The translations under genes were made by a program, and so were the position numbers. 64,000 nt of DNA from Gemmatimonadaceae bacterium (GTDB lineage: Bacteria > Gemmatimonadota > Gemmatimonadetes > Gemmatimonadales > Gemmatimonadaceae), in contig JADKJT010000034.1 of assembly GCA_016720905.1 (NCBI GenBank), positions 124,001 through 188,000 on the forward strand, given 5' to 3'. This document shows positions 8,345-14,259 of the stretch, in pieces (position 1 is the first letter of the stretch; the number at the start of each line of letters is the position of its first letter). The notes beneath the pieces are model-generated. The model had not been told where the DNA came from. It was given only the letters and a program-made list of their open reading frames with translations, and made no database searches.

Positions 8345-9313
8345 TCAAAGATCGACGGTTCGATTGAGAATCTCCAACTGCCGGTCGTGGACAAACACGC
8401 GACCATATGACTTACCCGTGATCTCACGGGCGATTCCCATCTGTTCGAGACGCTTGATGGCGGCGGTGGCCGTTGGCACCGAGATCTCGGCGGATTCGGC
8501 CAGCCGTCGGATCGATACTACTACACGTGACTGCAATTCGTCATAGACTCGCAGCGTCGAGCCACTCCGGGCGATCGCGCTGATGCGCTCTCGGTCTGCT
8601 TTGAACAGGTCAATCAAGGCGATCGTCGTCGCGATGGTCTCGCGCGCGGTCCAGTCGATGCCTTCCAGGTAGTACGCCATCCACCCTTCCCAATCACCGT
8701 GGGTACGAACACGCTGCAGTGCCTGATAGTAGGCGTCCCGGTGTTGCTTGAAATACAGGCTGAGGTACAGGTACGGTCGCAATAGTGATCGTTCGGCACA
8801 GAGGATCATCGTGATCAGCAGACGCCCGAGACGGCCGTTGCCATCAAGGAATGGGTGGATCGTCTCGAACTGCGCATGCACAAGTCCCGCCTTCACGATG
8901 GGCGTCGCACTGCCTTCCCAGATGAATCGCTCGAGGTCTCCAAGTACGCGCATCAGCTCGTGCGCTGGCGGCGGAACAAAGCGCGCGGTGCTGGGGCGCG
9001 TGCCGCCAATCCAGTTCTGCCCTGTGCGAAATTCTCCCGGGGCCTGTCGCCCTCCTCGGCCGCCGGTCATCAACACGCTGTGCGTGTCGCGAATGAGCCG
9101 CAGGCTGATTGGATGACCTTCATTGATCTGGTCGACTCCATATCGGAGCGCGCTGATGTAGCGCGAAACCTCTCGGATGTCCTCGACCGGCATTCCCGGT
9201 GCTTCTGCGTTCTCGTACTCGAGCAGTTCCGTAAGGGTTGACTGAGTGCCCTCAATCTGGCTCGACAGCACCGCCTCCTTGCGGACGTACACGTGGATGA
9301 GGCGGGAATCCAT
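8345..9313 (-). CDS. Fic family protein (AMP-transferase) with N-terminal inhibitory motif
   Basis: Fic enzymes transfer AMP or another nucleotide part to a hydroxyl of a target protein. The 322-aa protein holds a complete Fic core, HPFLDGNGRLGR, with catalytic His153. It also has an N-terminal inhibitory motif SSQIEG (Ser17, Glu21), so it is a class II, self-inhibited Fic. The C-terminal third looks like a winged-helix domain (TATAAIKRLEQMGI). Most relatives carry a further 50-70 residues before the inhibitory helix; here a stop codon lies three codons upstream of the ATG, so that segment is absent. It lies 87 bases downstream of higBA on the same strand, in a toxin-antitoxin-rich zone. The target is unknown. 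Confidence 0.92.
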   Translation of the reverse strand: MDSRLIHVYVRKEAVLSSQIEGTQSTLTELLEYENAEAPGMPVEDIREVSRYISALRYGVDQINEGHPISLRLIRDTHSVLMTGGRGGRQAPGEFRTGQNWIGGTRPSTARFVPPPAHELMRVLGDLERFIWEGSATPIVKAGLVHAQFETIHPFLDGNGRLGRLLITMILCAERSLLRPYLYLSLYFKQHRDAYYQALQRVRTHGDWEGWMAYYLEGIDWTARETIATTIALIDLFKADRERISAIARSGSTLRVYDELQSRVVVSIRRLAESAEISVPTATAAIKRLEQMGIAREITGKSYGRVFVHDRQLEILNRTVDL

Positions 9314-9329
9314 ACACCTCTACACGCTC

Positions 9330-9358
9330 AATATAAGATATAGCGACCTATACTTTAA
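9330..9358 (-). promoter_or_regulatory. Candidate fic promoter with an embedded dyad
   Basis: AT-rich island in high-GC DNA just upstream of fic. On the minus strand TTAAAG and TATATT are separated by 17 bases, a weak -35/-10 pair, with the -10 sixteen bases before the start codon. Between them lies an inverted repeat, TATAG-CGAC-CTATA (9339-9352), with partly matching AAG/CTT flanks. It could be an operator for the winged-helix part of the Fic protein or for the neighbouring HigA. Identified by eye only. Confidence 0.4.
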
Positions 9359-9399
9359 TTCGATTCTGGGCAATTAAGCAGTACTGCCAAGAAGGACAC

Positions 9400-9705
9400 C
9401 TAGGCCGCCGCATCCGGGTGCAGCTTCTCAAAACGCTTCACTTTGATTCGGCCTTCCTGCTTGCGCGCCTTCGCCAGATCAAAGGCTGTCTGCATCGCCA
9501 GCCATGTTTCCGCCGTGCCGCCGAAGGCCTTCGACAAACGAATTGCCATTTCGGCGCTGATGCCGGTCTTCTCGTTCACCACATTGTTGAGCGTCTGCCG
9601 AGACACGCCCAGCACCTTCGCCCCTGCGGTAATCGTGAGCTCCAATGGGTCCAGGCAGTCGTGTCGCACGAGGCGGCCGGGATGGGCGGGGTTTTTCATC
9701 GGCAC
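9400..9705 (-). CDS. higA: HigA-type XRE antitoxin
   Basis: A 101-aa (99 aa from ATG) DNA-binding antitoxin. It begins PMKNPAHPGRLVRHDCLDPL and has a helix-turn-helix around ITAGAKVLGVSRQTLNNVVN, the standard HigA layout (NPPHPGE start, HTH, then WLxxQ). It neutralises the HigB RNase toxin encoded just upstream and represses the operon. The gene begins 12 bases after the higB stop, and AGGAGG starts within that stop codon's surroundings. Spacing is 8 bases to the GTG at 9705 and 14 to the ATG at 9699, which favours the GTG. Toxin-first order is typical of higBA. Confidence 0.92.
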   Translation of the reverse strand: MPMKNPAHPGRLVRHDCLDPLELTITAGAKVLGVSRQTLNNVVNEKTGISAEMAIRLSKAFGGTAETWLAMQTAFDLAKARKQEGRIKVKRFEKLHPDAAA

Positions 9706-9717
9706 TTGTGGTTCCTC

Positions 9718-9996
9718 CTAGTGGTAATCCAGCAGCTCGACATCGTAGGCATCGCCGTCCAGGAACCGAAAGACGATCCGCCAATTGGCCTTCACGGTTA
9801 CGGCCCAGAATCCCTTCAGTTCACCCTTCAGTGGGTGCAAGGCATATCCCGGCAGGTTGAGTGCCTGAGGGTCGGATGCCACATCGAGCATGCTGAGAAT
9901 GCGTGCGATTTTGGCGATGAGATCGGTTCGAATGCCTCGGGGACTGCCGGTCTCATATAGGCGTTCTAATGCCTTGTGCCTGAAACTCTGAATCAT
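9718..9996 (-). CDS. higB: HigB toxin (RelE-superfamily mRNA interferase)
   Basis: A 92-aa RelE/HigB-like toxin that would cut mRNA on the ribosome. It starts MIQSFRHKALERLYETG, contains LHPLKGELKGFWAVTV and WRIVFRF, and ends DVELLDYH, the classic HigB ending. The residue pattern and length match complete family members, so the toxin looks intact. GAGG lies about 6 bases before the ATG. It is transcribed with higA from the promoter described just upstream. Confidence 0.93.
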   Translation of the reverse strand: MIQSFRHKALERLYETGSPRGIRTDLIAKIARILSMLDVASDPQALNLPGYALHPLKGELKGFWAVTVKANWRIVFRFLDGDAYDVELLDYH

Positions 9997-10010
9997 GCGC
10001 TACCTCATGA

Positions 10011-10039
10011 TTTGTACACTGACCATTGTCAGTTGTCAA
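10011..10039 (-). promoter_or_regulatory. higBA promoter with overlapping perfect dyad operator
   Basis: On the minus strand the -35 box is a perfect TTGACA (10039-10034). It is followed by a 17-base spacer and TACAAA (10016-10011) as -10. The spacer contains a perfect inverted repeat ACTGAC-AATG-GTCAGT (10018-10033), where a repressor would block RNA polymerase. The -10 ends 14 bases before the higB ATG, leaving room only for the GAGG ribosome site. This is the arrangement expected for HigA autorepression. Confidence 0.7.
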
Positions 10040-10165
10040 TGCGGTGACTGGGCTTCCACAAGGTACGTGCCGCGACCGGCAGACTGGGAGGAACTCAGCA
10101 ATTCGGTACTTGGCGGGCTACAAAGACATTTTGCTGCGATTTGGACCGACGAATTCCGAGTGCCG

Positions 10166-11254
10166 TCACCCCCGCCACGCCCGGTACGACCCCTTGAGCA
10201 AGCACTGAAAGTGGTACACCCCCGACTCCATCTCCGGTGAAAACCGGCCCCGCTCATACCCGCGCGACTGCAACCCGGCGTGCACCTTCTGGCAGATCTC
10301 CCGGTCTTCCACCTGCACCATGTCGCTGTAGTCCACATCGCCCTGAATCTGCTCCGCACACCCTGGCGCGTCGGGGTTGTCGTAGTAGTACCAGAAAATC
10401 ACCGTGCACCGATCGGGGCCATTGGGCAGCACGAGGTTGGCCTGCACCCGATGCGGCAGCACGTTCAGCATGAAGTTCGGGTACACCCAGTAGTAGAACG
10501 CCTCGCCGCCGGCGCTGCCGGTGTACACGTTGTCGTCTTTCAGTGGACTGTGCTGCAGCGTGTGCCAGGCACCCAGTTCGGTGGTGTAGGCCGAATAGTC
10601 CAGCGCCTTGTTGAGCTCCGGGTGCACGTGGGGGATGTGGTACCCCTCGAGAAAATTGTCCACGTACACTTTCCAGTTGCTCTCCACATCGTAGTCCACG
10701 CGTCGCACCAATTGCTTGGTGGTCAAGCTGTTGGGACGAATGCGTTCGGCGATGCCGGCAAACACCTGGGCCAGTGGTGGCGCCTTGGCAGGTTCGAGAC
10801 ACACGAATACAAAGCCTTCCCACACATCCACGCCCACGGGAATCAGGCCGAAGTCTTTCTTGTCGAACAGTTCCGTGCGGTCAAACTGCGGGACGCCGCG
10901 CAGTGTGCCGTCCAACAGATACGTCCAGCCGTGGTACTTGCAGGTGAGTGCCTTCACGCAACCTGAGGGCTCAAGCGCCAACGGCCCGGCGCGATGGCGA
11001 CACACGTTGTAGAAAGCGCGCAGTATGCCGTCTTTGTCGCAAATAACAATGATGGGATTGTCGGCGACGGTGGCCAAGAAGTAATCGCCGGGGCCGGCCA
11101 CCATGGACACGTGTCCCACGCCTTGCCACGTGGTGGCGAACACGGCGTCGCGATCGATCGCATGAAATTGCGGGTGTACATACCACGACGACGGTACCGT
11201 CTCGGATCGTTCCACGGGAACGATCTCGAGATCGGCGTCGGTCAGCTCATGCAT
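10166..11254 (-). CDS. Rieske non-heme iron oxygenase, alpha subunit
   Basis: A 362-aa oxygenase component. The Rieske [2Fe-2S] site is CRH (Cys85, His87), 17 residues, then CKYH (Cys105, His108). The mononuclear iron site is in NFLEGYHIPHVH (His206, His211), followed by a long C-terminal catalytic domain. Such enzymes hydroxylate aromatic rings or N-methyl and choline-like compounds. The YPNFMLNVLPHR and FWYYYDNP phrases resemble the choline-monooxygenase/GbcA-like branch, but the substrate is not certain. No ferredoxin or reductase gene is adjacent, so its electron partner must be elsewhere. It lies 21 bases downstream of the creatininase-like gene, on the same strand. Confidence 0.9.
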   Translation of the reverse strand: MHELTDADLEIVPVERSETVPSSWYVHPQFHAIDRDAVFATTWQGVGHVSMVAGPGDYFLATVADNPIIVICDKDGILRAFYNVCRHRAGPLALEPSGCVKALTCKYHGWTYLLDGTLRGVPQFDRTELFDKKDFGLIPVGVDVWEGFVFVCLEPAKAPPLAQVFAGIAERIRPNSLTTKQLVRRVDYDVESNWKVYVDNFLEGYHIPHVHPELNKALDYSAYTTELGAWHTLQHSPLKDDNVYTGSAGGEAFYYWVYPNFMLNVLPHRVQANLVLPNGPDRCTVIFWYYYDNPDAPGCAEQIQGDVDYSDMVQVEDREICQKVHAGLQSRGYERGRFSPEMESGVYHFQCLLKGSYRAWRG

Positions 11255-11275
11255 TGAACGTGACGAACCCGCGGG

Positions 11276-12160
11276 TCACTGCGGGATGAACGTTTTGATT
11301 TGGCGCACCGCGTGTTCGACCTTGTTGTCGAAGGCCCGCTTGCCCAGCTCGCGGCTTGAGCGACGCGCGTCGCCGGTGATGCCGTTGTTGACACGCACGG
11401 CATTCGGATCACGCGGTGCGCCGCGCGCGGCAACGGTGTCACCCAACGCAGTGGGAATCAGCTCTTCGCGCGTCCATGCTTGTCCGCCCAAATACAGCAT
11501 CTCCGACGTATCGGGAATGCCGGCGTGCGAGCTCACTGGGTAGCCGTTGTCCTTGAGCCACTTGTCGAAGTCGGCCTGCGCCGTGGCATACACTTCGTCG
11601 CAGAAGAACACGTGAATGCCCTTCTCGGCGTACTTGGCGTCCAGCTTTTCGGCCACCGACTTGTACGCGTTGGGCTGACCACCACCGTGATCGCCCATCA
11701 GCACGACGTTCTTGAAACCGGTGGCGATGGCCTGTTCGGCAATGCGCTCCAGCACCATGCTCAAAATTTCGGGGGTGAGCCCAATGGTGCCCGGCAGCGT
11801 GGCGCTGGCGTTGTTGGGCGTGTACGGCAGCACCGGCATGGCAATGGCGTTGCCGAGTTGGAGCGCGATGGCTTTCACTGTGGCGCGGCCCATGAGGTTG
11901 TGGCCACCGTTCACGTTTTGCGGGCCGCGCTGTTCGGTGCCCCCGGTATAGAAGAGTGCGGTGGTTTTGCCGGCGTCCATGGCGGCCTTCACTTCGGGCC
12001 AGGTCATCATCTCGAACTCAACCAGCGGCTCGGTTGATTTGGCTGCGGTGGGCCTGGGTGTGGCCGGTCGGCCGGCCGTTGCCTGCGCGTTGGTGGTGAA
12101 GGGAAGGACGAACGCGGCGGTAAGGGCCAGCGCGAGTGCGGCGAGCGGGGTGCGGCGCAT
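11276..12160 (-). CDS. Secreted creatininase-family amidohydrolase
   Basis: Creatininase-family proteins are metal-dependent amidases, including creatininase, mycofactocin MftE and FAPy deformylase. Core motifs are present: TGGTEQRGPQ with GGH, MGDHGGG, and HAGIPDTSEM. The 294-aa protein begins MRRTPLAALALALTAAF and has a Sec signal ending near TNAQA, so it is exported, which is unusual for characterised members. It precedes the Rieske oxygenase gene by 21 bases, suggesting an operon acting on a small amide or N-methyl compound. That substrate link is an inference. Confidence 0.88.
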   Translation of the reverse strand: MRRTPLAALALALTAAFVLPFTTNAQATAGRPATPRPTAAKSTEPLVEFEMMTWPEVKAAMDAGKTTALFYTGGTEQRGPQNVNGGHNLMGRATVKAIALQLGNAIAMPVLPYTPNNASATLPGTIGLTPEILSMVLERIAEQAIATGFKNVVLMGDHGGGQPNAYKSVAEKLDAKYAEKGIHVFFCDEVYATAQADFDKWLKDNGYPVSSHAGIPDTSEMLYLGGQAWTREELIPTALGDTVAARGAPRDPNAVRVNNGITGDARRSSRELGKRAFDNKVEHAVRQIKTFIPQ

Positions 12161-12344
12161 GAGGAGGGGCTCCGGTGGGAATCGCGGGCGGGCGGGGTGG
12201 GACGAGAGTACTGAGAAAACGGGTGGGGGGCCAGATCGTTGGAAGACGAGCCGCCGGGCGCGGCACCGGACAGGCGCGAATCACATAGACCAGTATCCGG
12301 CAAAATTGCCGCGTAATATTTCCACATGTGCGCTGCCGGCTTCG

Positions 12345-12623
12345 ATGCCGCGCGCACCTGTTGCCCGGTCGCATTCATGCGTATCACATGGGACCGCTCA
12401 CCAGCCCCGCCCGTACCGCTTCTTCTTCTACGCCGGTGATCGGGCTGAACCGACGCACGTGCACGTCGAACGTGATGCCAATCGAGCTAAGGTCTGGCTG
12501 AATCCTGTCCGATTGCAGGACAGCGGTGGCTTTCCGCCTGCCGAGTTGGCGCGTATCCTGATGATGGTCCGGGAACACGAAGCCGTCTTGCAGAGGAGGT
12601 GGGATGACTACTTCGCCGATTGA
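12345..12623 (+). CDS. DUF4160 protein
   Basis: Small (92-aa) DUF4160 protein: PYRFFFYAGDRAEPTHVHVE followed by KVWLNPVRLQDSGG and a helical tail ending WDDYFAD. The family has no firmly assigned function but is usually paired with DUF2442, often near toxin-antitoxin genes. The start is uncertain. This ATG is the nearest in frame, gives about ten more residues before PYRFF than usual, and lacks a clear ribosome site. It overlaps the next gene by 20 bases. Confidence 0.8.
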   Translation: MPRAPVARSHSCVSHGTAHQPRPYRFFFYAGDRAEPTHVHVERDANRAKVWLNPVRLQDSGGFPPAELARILMMVREHEAVLQRRWDDYFAD

Positions 12624-12909
12624 ACACTGGCCGGCCCTCGCCGAGTCAGTTCAGGTCACGGCCGACACACTGACAGTAGATCTGGCGGACGGCCGGAGTA
12701 TTTCCGTGCCGCTCGCCTGGTACCCGCGACTTGCGCACGGTACACAGGCCGAGCGCGCCAATTGGCGCCTCATCGGCCGCGGTGAGGGCGTTCACTGGCC
12801 CGGTTTCGACGAGGATATCAGCGTCGACAACTTGCTGAGCGGTGCGCGTTCTGGCGAAAACCAGCGCTCCTTCAAGCAGTGGCTGGCGTCCCGCGCGCCT
12901 GGCACTTGA
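12604..12909 (+). CDS. DUF2442 protein
   Basis: A 101-aa DUF2442 protein: VTADTLTVDLADGRSISVP, PLAWYPRL, ERANWRLIGRGEG, HWPGFDEDISVDNLL. Many members couple to DUF4160 and are discussed as antitoxin-like partners. A strong GAGGAGG lies 4 bases before the ATG, inside the end of the DUF4160 gene, showing coupled translation. The C-terminal extension after LLSGARS is basic and could bind nucleic acid. Confidence 0.85.
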   Translation: MTTSPIEHWPALAESVQVTADTLTVDLADGRSISVPLAWYPRLAHGTQAERANWRLIGRGEGVHWPGFDEDISVDNLLSGARSGENQRSFKQWLASRAPGT

Positions 12910-13044
12910 CGACGGCGATCCGCGCACGCTCGCTTTGGCGTCGACACGCTTATCACGTTCCTCGGAAAGACCGGCGCTGAGGTTCGACTCACCGTGCGGA
13001 ATAGATCTCAAGCCGCTTGGATTCTTCGACCGAAGGTTCAGCCC
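12910..13044 (+). pseudogene. XRE-type antitoxin C-terminal remnant
   Basis: No complete gene. One frame reads HARFGVDTLITFLGKTGAEV followed by RLTVRN, which resembles the final helix and strand of small XRE antitoxins (RFSxDxLxxxLxxLGxxVEIxVR). The helix-turn-helix that should precede it is missing; a stop lies just before 12910. The frame stays open into the next fragment. It is most likely the 3' stump of an antitoxin gene lost by deletion. Confidence 0.5.
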
Positions 13045-13149
13045 ATGAACGTCACGTACTTCAGGGTTACCGACACCGCGTTGCTGGAGTTCTCGGACGC
13101 GCTGCGCCTCGCGCGGTTCTTCGGAACGTCCTTTGCACCGGCCCGCTAA
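13045..13149 (+). pseudogene. DUF2283-like gene fragment
   Basis: Thirty-four codons starting MNVTYFRVTDTALLEFSD, the N-terminal half of DUF2283 proteins (typically Y-x(3)-D-T-A-L-x-x-E-F-S-D). The sequence then diverges and ends at a TAA. Family members are usually around 60-70 aa, so the C-terminal half is lost or replaced. It continues in frame from the antitoxin stump and is followed by a DUF4160 fragment, so three small-gene pieces lie head to tail. Confidence 0.5.
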
Positions 13150-13199
13150 CCCGGAACGGTCCGTACCGTTTTTTCTTCTACAAGGACACCAACACGTTA
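13149..13199 (+). pseudogene. DUF4160 5' fragment (second copy)
   Basis: Reads TRNGPYRFFFYKDTNT, the conserved opening of DUF4160 proteins and similar to the intact copy 750 bases upstream (PYRFFFYAGD). The homology stops within about 15 codons, right where the 3' end of the oppositely oriented higA copy begins. This suggests truncation when that module arrived. It is too short for any function. Confidence 0.5.
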
Positions 13200-13523
13200 C
13201 GCGCTTCGCGGAAGGGCTGCCAAGCCGGGGGCGCGCTGGATCTTGCGAATCGCTTTCACTGACGGTGCGTGCATCGCCTGGTACAGATCCCAACGCAGCT
13301 GCAGCGTCAGCCAGAATTCGGCCGGCATTCCGAAGAGCTGCTCGAGGCGCAGCGCGGTGTCGGTGGTCACGCCGCGTTTCCCCTTGATCAACTGATTGGC
13401 TCGCGTCCACGCGACGCCCATGCGCCGCGCGAATTCGGTCTGCGTCATCGTCAACGGTTTGAGAAACTCCTCAAGAATCATCTCGCCGGGATGGGTTGGC
13501 GGGCCGTGTGGGAATGCGAGCAT
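13197..13523 (-). CDS. higA: HigA-type XRE antitoxin (second copy)
   Basis: A 108-aa HigA family protein: PTHPGEMILEEFLKPLTMTQ, helix-turn-helix TEFARRMGVAWTRANQLIKG, then ALRLEQLFGMPAEFWLTLQ. All parts look intact. It is not a close duplicate of the first HigA (different sequence and length) and probably arrived separately. Its expected toxin partner directly upstream is only a damaged remnant, so this may be an orphan antitoxin that protects against, or regulates, related systems. Confidence 0.88.
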   Translation of the reverse strand: MLAFPHGPPTHPGEMILEEFLKPLTMTQTEFARRMGVAWTRANQLIKGKRGVTTDTALRLEQLFGMPAEFWLTLQLRWDLYQAMHAPSVKAIRKIQRAPGLAALPRSA

Positions 13524-13538
13524 GGTGACAGTCCGTAC

Positions 13539-13661
13539 CTAGTGGTAGTCGATGATCTCAACGTCGATCGGGCCGAGTGCCGTCCAACGGAATACGACGC
13601 GGTATTGCCGAACGACTGGATCATGCGGCCCGTGGAGTTTGGTTCCGCCAGAGCCGCGCGG
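13539..13661 (-). pseudogene. HigB toxin C-terminal remnant
   Basis: The frame ends RQYRVVFRW followed by GPIDVEIIDYH, the typical HigB C-terminus (compare WRIVFRF and DVELLDYH in the intact copy). The stretch GGTKLHGPHDPVV before it seems to lack several residues of the usual LxxL-GxxxGxxS loop. No HigB-like N-terminus is found in any frame up to 13846. The toxin therefore looks inactivated while its antitoxin is kept. Bases 13662-13846 hold nothing else I can recognise. Confidence 0.6.
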
Positions 13662-13846
13662 AAAGTTATAGTACGACGAGTCCACTTCAGTACCTTTCTT
13701 CGCTGACGCACGCGCCTCGACGGTGTCTCGATTCGACGCCCAGGATCTGCGCCCTGAGATACGTTCAGTACGTCTAGTGGAAACACCCCCGCTCGCCATA
13801 AATTTCCCGTCCCACCCGCGCTCGCTCCGCTCTCCAGGACCCACTC

Positions 13847-14221
13847 ATGCTCCGCACCCTCTTTGTCGCCGCCCTGATCGCCTCGGCCTCCGCGGCCGGC
13901 GCCCAACCCGTCGCCGTGACGCTGACCGAATTCAAGATCGGCATGACCCGCGACACGGTGAAGGCCGGACCGGTCACGTTCCGGGTGAAGAACTCGGGCG
14001 TGATGGCGCACGCCTTCTACGTGATCGGCGACAAGATCGACAAGGGTACGCCGGACATCCCGGCCGGACAGGAAGCGTCGCTCACGCTCACGCTCAAGGC
14101 CGGCACGTACGAAGTGTTCTGCCCCATGTCCGACAACTCGCACAAGTTGGGCGGCATGACGCGCAAGCTGGTCGTGACGCCGGGCGACGCACCGGTGGTG
14201 CCAAAGAAACCGGGGTCGTAA
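13847..14221 (+). CDS. Secreted cupredoxin-like copper protein
   Basis: A 124-aa exported protein (signal MLRTLFVAALIASASAAGAQ) with a plastocyanin/cupredoxin beta-sandwich. Type 1 copper ligands are visible: His in GVMAHAFYV, and Cys, His and Met in CPMSDNSHKLGGM (C-x7-H-x4-M). It probably carries single electrons in the periplasm. No oxidase or cytochrome partner is adjacent. It is followed by the S9 peptidase gene 38 bases on. Confidence 0.88.
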   Translation: MLRTLFVAALIASASAAGAQPVAVTLTEFKIGMTRDTVKAGPVTFRVKNSGVMAHAFYVIGDKIDKGTPDIPAGQEASLTLTLKAGTYEVFCPMSDNSHKLGGMTRKLVVTPGDAPVVPKKPGS

Positions 14222-14259
14222 AGCATCCGAGCGCTCCTGCCCCCTCCCCCGAGCTCACC

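Noticed and set aside
13723..14259. N-terminal extension of the S9 peptidase frame
   Set aside because: Runs through the cupredoxin gene in another frame; the peptidase has its own ATG and signal peptide at 14260.
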